64,000 nucleotides of DNA from contig CM076944.1 of the NCBI GenBank assembly GCA_039566865.1, positions 5,912,501 through 5,976,500 of the forward strand. The letters run 5' to 3'. Position 1 is the stretch's first letter, and every line of letters starts with the position of its first letter. A program made the translations under genes and the position numbers. This DNA is from Aurelia coerulea. Its lineage: Eukaryota > Cnidaria > Scyphozoa > Semaeostomeae > Ulmaridae. Of this stretch, positions 10,566 through 21,569 are shown in pieces. The notes under the pieces are model-generated. The model saw only the letters and a list, made by a program, of their open reading frames with translations. It did not search any database and was not told the DNA's origin.

Positions 10566-11242
10566 AACATCGATAGAGTGTTTGATTTGCTGCGACCATT
10601 TGGACATATCGATCTTTCAAATGAGGTTTTGACACAACTTTTATTATATGGTGATAAAGACCTTCCAAAGGACCTCAACAGAAATATACTCGAGCTGACT
10701 CTACATTACATCCACGCAACTTGTCGCTTCAGTTGAGATCACCGTAAATCTAGTTAAACGTCGCCAAACCACTAAGTCCATTTTCGTAAAGTTTCTTGTC
10801 GTAGAGTCCTGTCCATATTTTCCTTTGCAAGCCTGTTTCACATTGGATGTTAGGCTTATATTAGAAATCCAGACCCGATAGCGGTGTCTCGAGCCATGGG
10901 GACCTTGGGTGGGGAGCAGTGACGGGGACGGTTGTTGTCGTTGTTGTTTCCTCGGCCGGCGTTCCGATTGTTCACTATTATATTTTGGCCTGACATCTAA
11001 TGTGAGACCGGCTCAAATATTTATTTGTAAAATGTTTTTATAATTAGCATTTCTATCTGTATTAGTTGTAGCGTATGTATAGTAGTTTGTAGTAGTTGTA
11101 TTTTAGTTTATATTAATTCCAGGGGGTAGACATGACATTTTGCTCCTCCTGGTCCCCGTCCTTGTAGTGTGGTATAGTAGATTGTAGGTAGTGTTTAGGT
11201 AATTTTGTTGTAAATTTTTATATTGAATATATAAAAAAAAAA
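10566..11242 (+). pseudogene. 5'-truncated non-LTR retrotransposon: RT C-terminus, 3' UTR and A-tail
   Basis: The open segment 10566-10736 encodes 56 residues ending in a stop, with DLLRPFGHIDL, LLLYGDKDL and THYIHATCRF-like blocks. This is the usual C-terminal tail after the reverse transcriptase domain of LINE ORF2 (compare LLLFGSSDL...FIENTKRM at 24.4 kb). A stop at 10563-10565 closes the frame upstream. About 500 bp of non-coding 3' UTR follow, ending in an A-run at 11232-11242. It is a dead, truncated copy. Confidence 0.65.
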
Positions 11243-12207
11243 CATCGATAATTCGTCTAATACGCAAACTTACGGGCAGGTGGTTTAATAATTCTCGTCT
11301 CTTTGATTGAAATTCGTCTGCTTGAAGATTTGATTCGAATTGTTAAAGCAAGATAATCAAGCCTGTTGCTAAACATAGGATTTTCAGCCACAAAGAAATA
11401 TTGATTTCATTATCTTCAAATCTTTATTTGGCTCTCCAAATCTCTGAGAAAAGATTTCTAAAAATCTGAAAGAAAACTTCTTCGTGCTGTCATTTGATAA
11501 TCATATACGATGATCAATCAGTAGACTTACTACTCCTAGGTACCATTTCGCCTCGCCTATTGCATTGAACTACTGTTAAGAGGTATCAGTAGACCTTTGA
11601 TATAGCCTCACTACACAAGGACCCTCTAGTTACGCTCATCTAATTGAGTTGAATTGTTGTTGTTGTTGTCGCTGCACTGAGGGCCTTTTAACCATAGAGC
11701 TGTAAAACCGGACAAAAATGCCAATCGGCGACAAGTTTTTGTCGCGCCGTCGTGTGGTGATCAGAATATGGCTTAGAGGAAGGCGGTTTTTGCATTGATA
11801 TCCAGAATGAACATTTATCGAAGTTCTGAGGCAGCAAATTTTATGGTACAGGTGTTCTGGAAAACCGTTTTTGTGGCGTTTTAAGATCAGTGGTTTTGAG
11901 AAAAAAGTAGCAGATTGATTTAGGCCCAATAGATCTTTTAGCTAAGATTCGAAAAAAGAATCCGAATCGAACGATAGCTTGATACATTTGTAGAATGTTC
12001 AAATGTATACAATAGTGATAGAAGCTCCAACGCCACATAATCGAACCTTGTGTAGAATAGCGAAAAGGTCTATTGGTAGAATCAGTAAGGAGATATTCCG
12101 TTTCTACAAGCGTTGGGGAATGAGTCTCTCTGTTGACCGAAGCGCCATCATCAAGTCAAAGAGCACAGGGAGACGAGAGACTCATCGTCATAAGTCTACC
12201 TTTGATA
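11243..12207. other. Unassigned non-coding stretch
   Basis: No gene or complete element is recognised. The overlapping minus-strand ORFs (11636-12038) have no features of a protein. Confidence 0.4.
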
Positions 12208-12240
12208 TACCGGGTGTCTCAAAAAAGTACCCCACTTTAA
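12208..12240. repeat. Solo mariner-type MITE terminus
   Basis: TACCGGGTGTCTCAAAAAAG at 12208 is a left terminus of the TACCGGGTGTCC type. A possible right partner (ATCACCCGGTA) ends near 13110, which would enclose the elements at 12545 and 12702, but matching arms are not evident. Confidence 0.5.
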
Positions 12241-12544
12241 CAAAACAAGGGAACAAAACGATATAATATCGGGACTTTTTGGGTTCTTAGCCACATTTGT
12301 TGATCTTCGACTTAAATGCACATAACTTGCATTTTAAAATCGTCCACCAAACACTGGAGATATGAGTTCACAAAGTTAAAATCTGGAGTGCACTTGAAAC
12401 CAGAGGTTGACACATTACATTAAGGAAGTGCTATAACTGTCCTTTCTTCGTGGGGAAAGAGAAAGGACTGCGGTTGCATTCGGCTGCAGTTGCATTACTT
12501 CAATAGACTGGGATGAACATTTTTCGACTTTGATGGTTGCAGAG

Positions 12545-12603
12545 TAGACTTGCTCCAAGTCTCGTTCGTTATCGTATAACGAACGAGACTTGGAGCAAGT
12601 CTA
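12545..12603. mobile_element. 59-bp perfect palindrome with 9-bp TSD
   Basis: TAGACTTGCTCCAAGTC... reads outward as a perfect 28-bp inverted repeat around a 3-bp centre (CGT). Identical direct repeats GTTGCAGAG flank it at 12536-12544 and 12604-12612, as expected of an insertion with a 9-bp target duplication. It belongs with the similar tiny palindromes at 45417 and 58633. Confidence 0.8.
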
Positions 12604-12701
12604 GTTGCAGAGTGGATTGAGCAACGCACTTATAGTTTTAGCCGAAGCCAGTGGAAGCTAGTTTTCGGTATTTTTTTATTTGAAAGTAAGATTATTCGCT
12701 G

Positions 12702-13000
12702 TACCGGGTGGCCCAAAAAGAGTGCTTCCGTTTTAAAAATCACCAAAACTTTATTACATGACCGATCGTCAATTTTCATTTTTTGCCAAGTAGATCAACT
12801 TTTAGGCAAGATTGAGCATTTTGCTTAAAAAGTGTAGCTCAAAATAACGTTTTTCAACGTGTAATTTTTCTACCTCGTTACATCAAACGCAAAATTTTTA
12901 GCATCTATAAATACTTTTTGACGTCTTTGATAAAACAAGTCAAAAAGACAATTTTTGGTGATTTTTTAAACAGGAGTTTTTTTTTGGGGAAAACCCGGTA
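12702..13000. mobile_element. ~299-bp mariner-type MITE, copy 1
   Basis: TACCGGGTGGCCCAAAAAG at the left and GGGGAAAACCCGGTA at the right, with inner arms AAAAATCACCAAAA / TTTTTGGTGATTTTT. The interior (TTGCCAAGTAGATCAACTTTTAGGC, AATAACGTTTTTCAACGTG) recurs at 15079-15313. The TA at each end fits Tc1/mariner. Confidence 0.8.
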
Positions 13001-13335
13001 GATTATGAACCCTCAACCAGACAAAGGAGTTGTAATTTTTCCAATCGATTTGACAGTTTGTTATATGATTTTTCAAACAGTGTATATATTCTTCTGACTA
13101 TCACCCGGTATTGCAGCCAGGTACATGTGCTTTTCAGTATTCTCAACTGCTTGTTTGTAATTTGAATAACCTTTAAGCTTCAAAAGCTGAATCATTACCG
13201 CAAGGCATTTTTAAATGTCAATGTTATAGTTGATAAAAAGTGACCACCTTCTTGACGATAAATTTTGTTTGAGTACTGGTTGAAGAATTTTAGAAAAAGC
13301 ATTGGAAGGTGTTGTGGTGCAGTGGTGTAATCCTC

Positions 13336-13503
13336 CAGGGACGTAGGAAGCATCTCAAACTTGGAGGGGCACGACACTTCGAGGGCACTTTTTCCATTAA
13401 GCTAAAGGGGCATTTCCTGAAATCAAAAAGGGCACTTCTTTGTTTATTTCAAAATCTTGGGGGGGCACGTGCCCCCAATGCCCCCCCGGTTCCTACGTCT
13501 CTG
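13336..13503. mobile_element. hAT-like MITE (CGTAGG family), copy 2; 8-bp TSD
   Basis: It begins CAGGGACGTAGGAAGC and ends GGTTCCTACGTCTCTG, with direct repeats TAATCCTC at 13328-13335 and 13504-13511. The interior ends in a G/C-tract hairpin (GGGGGGCACGTGCCCCC). Removing it restores the SINE head seen at 6046. Confidence 0.85.
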
Positions 13504-13527
13504 TAATCCTCTGACATTGCAGCATAG

Positions 13528-14027
13528 AATAAAGGACCCCTGGATCAATAATGGGCTGAACGTTGATCAAATCATCTATTTTGACAGATCTATCATGACA
13601 CACAAAATAGTCCACAAGCAGTGCTCTGAGAGCCTCTGGAACAAGTATAGTCAGAGGAATGAGATTTCTAGGTATAACACAAGAAACAATAGAAATCTCG
13701 ACATCCCAAAGTTTAAACTTGAGTGTACAAAAAAAAGTTTCCACCTTTCCGGGCTTAAAGCTTGGAATGAAATACCAATCGAGATAAGGGAAATCCCCTC
13801 GCTCTATCAGTTTAAAAGAAAATTGAAAACGCATTTAAAGAGCTCAGTAAACCCTAACTAAAACACGACTCCCAGGAAGATCAGATCTCAGCCTGGATCC
13901 AATCCTAGCTAATACCAAATTTTAAATTTTGTTTTTCATTTTTCACTTAAAACACACTTGTAACTTTTGTAGTTTAATTTTGTACTGATGGGATATCGTG
14001 TAAAAATATGAATTAATAAAAGAAAAA
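13528..14027 (+). pseudogene. Non-LTR retrotransposon 3' fragment (RT C-terminal region)
   Basis: The frame ending at 13861 carries TKHKIVHKQ-like, LWNKYSQRNEISRYNTRNN, FHLSGLKAWNEIPIEIREI and FKRKLKTHLKSS, the conserved post-RT region of CR1/jockey/L2-type ORF2 (family average: T-R...SF...A..WN.LP..I+...F+..LK..L). An AT-rich 3' UTR follows to about 14027. It interrupts the SINE between GCATAG and CCAGAAC. The N-terminal part of the ORF (13457-13527) belongs to the MITE and SINE, not to the retrotransposon. Confidence 0.75.
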
Positions 14028-14350
14028 TAGCCAGAACAGTCAGGCGGACAGGGTTCGATTTCAGGTAGATTCTCACCACTTCAGCGTCTTGACAAGGGGT
14101 CGCGGACTCGATTAGGCCTGCAAACAACGAAAACCAAATACTTGAAAAAGATATGGGCCCGGTACTGCTCTTTCATTGAATCCTAATTTAAAGAGAAAAC
14201 AAAAACAGATGTAACTTGTAATATATTCACCAGTGTTACTTTTAAGTAGCTGCTCCGGAATGGAGAATGGTATTATTATTATTATTAGTATTATTATTCT
14301 GCGATCCCAGCGCTTGGCGCTAAAAACCGCAACTTCACCTTCACCTGCAG

Positions 14351-15078
14351 CATTGCTTTGCAGGAGTCTGTCCTTTATTCGGCACTTTAGCTCAGATGCG
14401 TTTAACAATTGGCGGTGAAGGAGACGATATACAATAGTCATTTTCAAGCAAAGGCAAATCTTTTAAGAAAGTTCACAAACATAAAATCGAAGAATTTTTA
14501 CCCATCCAATAAGCCATTAGAAATGTTGACAAAACTAATTTAAAATTTATTACATTTGCACAGAATGATCGATCAAAGTGAATATGATAGTTCTGAGATT
14601 GAAATCCGATGGAATAAATCAACACTTATAGTTATATGTAGGAAGCTGGCCCGATACCAGCCTTGAATTCTTAGCGGGGCAAAGAACCGAAAATCTCTGA
14701 CACCAAAATCAACAACAACAACAACAACAACAACAGCAACAACAACCCAGTTTTAGGAACATACGTTACAATCATGGACGAAAGGACTGATGTGTTCCTT
14801 TAGTGACTAGATTTTTGAATTATTTTGCAATTTCAGCGTTGGAGCCTTCGCAATTAGTGAACATGAAGGAAAATATGCTGTAGCTTCAAATCTCATGTCA
14901 GAATTTATCTTTATCTTGTTCTATGCATCATTTTCCCAATAAAATCTTCTTCATGTGGGCCTGTATAATCCACAACAAAATCCAACAAGCAGAGTAAAAT
15001 TTCCGACAAATGGCCCTCTGGGGCGCCCCCAGCCCCCCCACTGGACTCGGCACTGGAAGGAAGTAATAGCTTTACTTT
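14351..15078. other. Unassigned stretch with a CAA microsatellite
   Basis: An (AAC)n run lies at about 14707-14746 and an (ATT)n run at 14272-14296 just before. G/C-rich GGCGCCCCCAGCCCCCCC near 15020 hints at an element end, but no partner is seen. Confidence 0.5.
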
Positions 15079-15313
15079 TTTGCCAAGTAGATTAACTTTT
15101 AGGCAAGATTGAGCACTTTGCTTAAAAGGTATAGCTCAAAATAACGTTTTTCAACGTGTAGTTTTTCTACCTCGTTGTATCAAGAGCAAAATTTTTAGCA
15201 TCTATAAATGCTTTTTAGTCTTTGATAAAAAAGTCAAAAAGAAAATTTATAAAAGGATTGCTAATCAATTTTTGGTGATTTTTTAAACAGGAGTATTTTT
15301 TGGGACACCATTT
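15079..15313. mobile_element. ~299-bp mariner-type MITE, copy 2, 5'-truncated
   Basis: It matches 12777-12998 in order (GCCAAGTAGATTAACTTTTAGG; AATAACGTTTTTCAACG; TTTTTGGTGATTTTTTAAAC) and ends in a clean TTTTTTGGGACACC, so its right terminus is better kept than that of copy 1. The left terminus is missing. An (ATGAAT/ATGATT)n microsatellite at 15310-15366 abuts it. Confidence 0.75.
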
Positions 15314-15454
15314 ATGAATATGATTATGAATATGATTATGATTATGATTATGAATATGAATATGAAGCCTTTACTTGTCAATACACATCCAGTAGCTTGG
15401 CAACCAGGAGACCAAAAAGCAGGCCAGTTGCGACGATAAAAATTGAGCGAGATC

Positions 15455-18400
15455 TACTGGGTGCGCAAAAAAAGTTCGGGCGTTTGAAATTTCACAGTTG
15501 GATGGATGGAGGTGAAACAAAATTTTCCTGATAGCCGAAATACTGAAATATTCTGTAATTTTCTTTGTGCTTTATGAGAACTGAAAATAAGGTGAATTCG
15601 ACTCTAAACCCCTTCTTTGCGAAAGGCGCGAACAAAATGTTGAAACACTCGATCAAGTCGTAAACAAACTTCTCACACACAAAAGTACATTTTATTGCCA
15701 TGGGATAGAAAATCGTTAGAATTTATTCAAATATTTGTTTTCCCTTGCGTATAGTTCTTTGTTAGAGATTTCTTACGATTTGATCGAGTGTTTTAGGCCC
15801 TCTTAGTCCGGTGGCTGGAGGGGGGGCATCACCACCCGAGCGGAGAATTTACCAGACCTAGCTTATCTAGACCAGTTTTTTGCGTAGATTTCGATTCTGG
15901 GAGGTGATCAGCCATTTGAGGGGGCTTTTTCAAGATATAGGGGGTCATAGGTTAAAAAATGGGGGAAATCATAATTCTTTGGTTCTCAATGAAAATATTG
16001 TTATAGCTCGGTTACACATGGATATCTAGCATCAGATATATCTCCGTAAATGTATTTGGTCGTCAAGGGCATGTTCCTGCTTTGAGGGGGGCGCTTTGGG
16101 TGCGTTTGGGGCTGAAAAACATGTTATAGGCAGAATCATCCTACTAGTTTAGACTTAGCCAACACAGCCAAGCATTGTTCTATTATAATATATAACGATA
16201 GAAAGCTGAGCACAATGATCTCAATCAACGCTATTTACTTGGAAAGTTTGGCTTGGCCTGACCCCCAGAATTGTATGATCTACCAAATTGCAGTTAAAGA
16301 CAACATAAGCTTCATTATTCCATCATCAACAAGAAAGGCCACAACTTACAACTACGGTGGTGCAGGAATCCTCTGTCTTGCCTCTTCTCGATAAGCAAAC
16401 AGAATTACGCAAGGTACGATAGCTTCTTCTACTGAAACTCAATGAAACTCATCCTGGAGCTACATGAAAAAAAATTGCTAACAAATGGATTCTCCGTTTG
16501 AAGCAATGGGCACAACATTAGCCAGTCAATTCATGTAGCTGGTGAGCAAACGTACATGCGAAGCTCCTACATAACGGTCTTAATTTTTGTTTGAGATGAA
16601 TGTTTTTTTATGTGAATGTGTTTTACTGTAATGTTTTTTTATGTGAATGTGTTTTACTGGGGGAAGCAAGTTATTTGTGTTTTGTCCAGTATTTGATGAT
16701 GGCTATAACTCGGTATATCTATATCAGGAGGATCTTGACCTTTATTTCTGAAGTATAAACAAACCAGTACAGAAATAAGTATGACGATTAAAGTTTGACG
16801 AGCTATAGCAACTAAATATGATCTGACAGTCTTAAAATAGGAAATAAAGTTTTTAGATTCAGGCATATTCCAAGAAAGGGAAAGCCAAACAACCATTGCA
16901 ATATAGCGAGATTGATAAGTCATTTTTTCATTTCGTTCATCAAAAATTAAGTAACTCATCTTTTGCATGCATGTAGAATGAAATACTTTACTCATCAGGG
17001 TAGTTCCCATGTTAAAAGGGTTTTGAATAGACTATAACGAGCGAGATTGGTTGATTCACTGCTGTCCCTTGCAGAAATTGACAAAGAGGCTAATACACCA
17101 AGGATGTTCTAGGAGCAAGAGAGATGAAAAAGTCTGAAGAGCGAATGATGAAGTTGTCGAGGCTCTGAAGGAGGATCTCATCATTCCATTTCACAATGCA
17201 TTGGACAAACAGAAGTTGTTCAATCTTTTTTCTGAAAGACTGCACACTCAAAACCGAAGTTTCAGAGCGACTCGCGAGGCACCACTATCCAAAAGAAAAC
17301 TGACTGCAAAAGCAAGCAGTTTGATTGCTAGTTCTAATGTATTTGGGACATTTATAGTTTGATTGGATGGCGACGATACAATAATGAGCATATAGCACGA
17401 CTGATTGAAAGGGATAGTCTCATCAGCTATGATAGTAGAGGACAAAGCTGTATCCATCAGTTTGCTTTGCCTGTTTTCTTTTCGCGCCATCACAGGCTAC
17501 AATTGCAAGAGGAAGGACAGGGCCTTTTTATCTTCGTTCGTGATTGCTCCTTACAGATGTTGCGATAAGGATGCCTAAAAACGTCTCTTTGTACCGTGAC
17601 GTCTCGCGAGTCGCTCTGTAACTTGGTTTTGAGCGTGTGGTCTTTCAGAAAAACGAGTGAAAAAATTCTGCTTTTCCCTTGCATTGTGAAATGGATTGGT
17701 GAGATAGCCTCAACTACTTCATAACTCGCTCTTTTCATACTTTTTCATCTCTCTTGCTCCTAAGCATTTCCTTGGAGTAGCCATTTTGTCAATTTCTGCA
17801 AGGGACATCAGTGAATCAAAAAATCTCGCTTGTTATAGTCTATTAAAAACCATTTTAGCATGGGGACTTTCCTGATGAGTAAAACTTTTATTCCACATGC
17901 ATGCAGAAGATGAGTTAATTAATTTTTGATAAACGGAATGAAGAAATGAGTAATTAATCTCGCTATATTGACAGTGCTGTTGCCATTAGTATCGAAACTT
18001 TGGCTTCTCTTTTTTTTTTTGGAATATGCCTGAATCCAAAAACTTTATTTTCTACTTCAAAGACTGTCAGACCATATTTAGGCAATGAAAATGGATGTTT
18101 TTCTTGCTATAGCTCGTCAAACTTTAATCGTCATATTTTTTTCTGTACTGGTTTGTTTATACTTCAGAAATAAAGGTCAAGATCCTCCTGATATAGATAT
18201 ACCGAGTTATAGCCACCATCAAATACTGGATTAAAACACAAATAGGTTGCTTCCCCCAATAAAACATATTCACATAAAAAAACATTCATCTCAACAAAAA
18301 TTATGACCGTTATGTAGGAGCTTCGCATGTACGTTTGCTCACCAGCTACATGAATTGACTGGCTAATGTTGTGCCCATTGCTGCAAACGGAGAATCCATT

Positions 18401-19260
18401 TGTTAGCAATTTTTTCTTCATGTAGCTCCAGGATGAGTTTCATTGAGTTTCAGTAGAAGAAGCTATCGTACCTTGCGTAATTCTGTTTGCTTATCGAGAA
18501 GAGGCAAGACAGAGGATTCCTGCACCACCGTAGTTGTAAGTTGTGGCCTTTCGTGTTGATGATGGAATAATGAAGCTTATGTTGTCTTTAACTGCAATTT
18601 GGTAGATCATACAATTCTGGAGATCAGGCCAAGCCAAACTTTCCAAGTAAATAGCGTTGATTGAGATCATTGTGCTCAGCTTTCTATCATTATATATTAT
18701 AATAGAACAATGCTCGGCTGTGTTGGCTAAGTCTAAACTAGTAGGATGATTCTGCCTATAACATGTTTTTCAGCCCCAAACGCGCCCAAAGCGCCCCAAT
18801 CAAAGCAGGAACATGCCCTTGACGACCAAATACATTTACGGAGATATATCTGATGCTAGATATCCATGTGTAACCGAGCTATAACAATATTTTCTTTGAG
18901 AACCAAAGAATTATGATTTCCCCAATTTTTTAACCTATGACCCCCTATATCTTGAAAAAGCCCCCTCAAATGGCTGATCACCTCCCAGAACCGAAATCTA
19001 CGCAAAAACTGGTCTAGATGAGCTAGGTCTGGTAAATTCTCCGCTCGGGTGGTGATGCCCCCCCTCCAGCCACCGAACTTTTAAGGCATTTCCCAAGCGT
19101 GAAGTCGAATTTACCTATATTTTCAATGCTCATAAAAATGTTAGAAAAATTACACAAAAATATCAGTATTCCTGCTATCAAGCAAAGTTCGACTCATTCA
19201 ATAAGAGCTTTTTACTTGCTGGAAAAGAGGTTTGGATCGAGCGTCCAAATCTGATAAAGT
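15455..19260. mobile_element. Palindromic MITE split by a 3.27-kb inverted repeat
   Basis: The left part (15455-15806) starts TACTGGGTGCGCAAAAAAAG. The right part (19078-19260) resumes with AAGGCATTTCC...GAATTTAC...CAATGCTCATAAAAA...GCTATCAAGC. Both match the related copies at 29396-30487 and 38006-38500. The giant inverted repeat at 15807-19077 sits near the centre of the MITE. Confidence 0.55.
15807..19077. repeat. Giant inverted repeat: ~1.47-kb arms, ~320-bp spacer
   Basis: The left arm (15807 to ~17280) reads as the reverse complement of the right arm (~17600 to 19077) along its whole length. Anchors: CGGTGGCTGGAGGGG / CCCCTCCAGCCACCG; GACGACCAAATACATTT; CTGGTGAGCAAACGTACATG; TCGCGAGTCGCTC. 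The arms differ by scattered substitutions and small indels; the left arm has a ~30-bp tandem duplication near 16600-16660 (ATGTGAATGTGTTTTACTG twice) that the right lacks. No convincing protein is encoded. It could be a foldback transposon or an inverted duplication; no target duplication was found. Confidence 0.9.
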
Positions 19261-19837
19261 TTTGAAAGGAAAACGAAAGCACGACTCGGAAAATTTCAAA
19301 TATCAGAAATAACATCGACAATTGCTCATCAAGCTTACAATCCCATTTAATACTGTCAAAAATGCGGAAGAAGGGTCTAATGATATTTTGAAATTCGTCA
19401 TGAAAGAATTTCTAGAAATCACGAGTTCAGGAGATATTCATTTATGCTAATCCATCCCTTTTTTCTCATACAACCTCAATTATCTTATGGCTACTGACAT
19501 TCTGTGGATAAGCTTGATCTTTGCAAATTTGCAGATTTTTCACATTTTTCCTAGACGAGTAGGCAATAGTGGTTTCCTTTCGGTTGTTTTTATGTCATAT
19601 CTCAAATAAGCTGACGTACCATGTGCCATCTTTATGCAACGGTAAAACTGTGGCAAGACCTGAAGACCATCTACGGCGTGTAAAGCTTATGACTAATAAG
19701 TAGATGAAATTCCTTTATATTGTATTCATTCCAAATCAAACCAATCAGTGGTCTTTGGGCCTCTTAATAAAGCTAGTGTAACGCAGCCTGAGGCATGGAG
19801 ATACTTATAAGATGTCTTCACAGTCAGGGACTGGGAC
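19261..19837. other. Unassigned non-coding stretch
   Basis: No gene, tandem repeat or element end is recognised. Confidence 0.4.
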
Positions 19838-20290
19838 TACCGTGAAAGTTCTATCATAGTAAGCCCACGGAGGCTTATTTAATTTCTGACACTTCAGAGG
19901 GGGAGGCTTAAAAGAGAGGGGGATTATTAGAGAGGGGGCTTATTAGAGAGGGGGCTTATTAGAGAGGGGGCTTATCAGAGAGGGGGCTTATTAGAGAGGG
20001 GGGCTTATTCACGAAATCAAACGACAAGGATATATATGATAGCTTTTAAGTTTTTTATTCCATATTTTACGAGTCAAACACACAGTTTCGACACAGTTTT
20101 ATCCCAAACCATATCAAAATTGACGTGCAAACTTGTTTAGCTAGATAAATGGGAAATCTTTGGTAGCCTCTGGAATTTGATATTAGTAGGAGGGCTTAAC
20201 TGAGGGGGGGGGGCTTCGTTAAAATTTTAGCTCACAGGGGAGGGGCTTATTAGAGAGGGGGGGGGGGGGCTAAATAGAGCTTTTACGGTA
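19838..20290. mobile_element. MITE carrying a G-rich minisatellite
   Basis: TACCGTGAAAGTTCTAT at the left pairs with ATAGAGCTTTTACGGTA at the right, with a TA at each end. Inside, GGCTTATTAGAGAGGGG repeats about six times (19900-20010) and returns near 20235-20270, next to poly-G runs. It is another non-autonomous element with an internal tandem repeat, of a different family from the G-tract MITEs. Confidence 0.7.
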
Positions 20291-21569
20291 ACTTTCTTTA
20301 CGTTGCTACTTTGATATGATATAAAGGAATCCATTTTAATTTGCTGTCTACTGCATTTTGTATAACGGTTCAGAATGATATTTCCTGTATTCAGTTTGGT
20401 AGTGATATCATTAGGTACTGGGAATTTGTTTCACCCCATTTATCCATTGCACTGCTTGAAAAATAAACATTCTTCAAGAACTGGCCCAAATTGATTAAAT
20501 TTTTTATTATCTACTGAATTATGTTTAATTATTCGAATTAATGATGATAATTCAACATAATTTTATGGTTTTACGCTCTCTTTGAGTCGTTTGTTCTTTC
20601 TAATAAAAATGAATTTCATGTTGCCACATCTGGTATATATTTTCTCGAGATGTTCATAGTTTAGGAAAAGTCTGAGCCACGTTTTAACTCTATTCCTAAA
20701 CTTAATCTTTTATAGTTTGATCATAAATACTCTGATAATTATGACATCATACGTGACAGAAAGGACTTTCAAACTAAACACTTGAACTCAGGAGAAACAA
20801 GTTGACCTGGAGGAACAGTCTTTAGATTCTTGACATTTAAGCACTCTGTGATGATATTTATTCACAAACCAGCTAAAACTAAAAGTAAGAGCAATGCAAA
20901 TTCCTCTGGTCAAAGTATATCATCTTCAGGTTAAGAAAACAGTAAATTCTGAAAAATGTATTAAGGCTAAGAAATATTGCATTGTTTCGATTTTAACCCT
21001 TCACGAATCAGTCTTTAGGTTGCGTAAATGGTTTAAGTCATTCAATCGCCTTGAGTGTATTATTCATATATCTGAAGAACTACACAGGCTTCATTGCCAA
21101 ACTTATTTCCTCGAGCAAGGCCAAATATGTACAAGTGCAGCAAATAACGAAGTGACTTGGTTAAAGAACAATTATTCAACGAATTTATCTTTTTATAAAT
21201 TAAACTAACCACGCCTTTCTATCTATCTATCTATCCTATCATATTCCTAGATTTTTTTCGGACTTATTTCCTTTGAAATGTAATGAAAGCAAAGCGAGTA
21301 GAGTTTGAGTTCGGAAAACCAAGAAAATGCTGTCCAAATGAAGAAAGTTAGTTATTGAAGACATTAAATCAATAAACGAGGTTTGTAAAATTGGAATAAA
21401 ATGTACACAAAAAACATAACAACCTGCACAAGCGCAAACCGACACCTGGCATGATTTGACCGGTTGAAATGTGACAGACAGTAAATTATTATTGTTCAAT
21501 CTTTTATAGTAGTCTAATGCCTTTGATATGATTAAAATAATTAGACAAAAGTTTGATTTAATATCTGCT
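20291..21569. other. Unassigned AT-rich stretch
   Basis: Two ORFs of ~100-113 residues (20894-21208 plus; 21239-21580 minus) have no recognisable domain, and their composition looks like chance AT-rich sequence. A (CTAT)n run lies near 21221-21236. The left shoulder of the ~150-bp satellite begins near 21570. Confidence 0.4.

Larger units (their letters stand above)
13306..14350 (+). mobile_element. SINE (same family as 5850-6046) split by three insertions
   Basis: Pieces of one SINE appear in order: the head TTGTGGTGCAGTGGTGTAATCC (A-box TGGTGCAGTGG) at 13309-13335 and 13512-13527; the middle CCAGAACAGTC...GGTTCGATTTC...GACAAGGGGTC...GGACTCGATTA at 14028-14115; and the tail TTGGCGCTAAAAACC...CTTCACCT at 14305-14342. 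Between them lie a hAT-like MITE (13336-13503), a LINE 3' fragment (~13528-14027) and an ATT-rich piece (~14116-14295). Confidence 0.65.

Noticed and set aside
10468..10668. 66-residue minus-strand ORF
   Set aside because: Antisense shadow of the LINE ORF2 tail on the plus strand.
16654..18421. ORFs on both arms of the giant inverted repeat
   Set aside because: Mirror-image frames without domains; the right-arm and left-arm versions break at different places.
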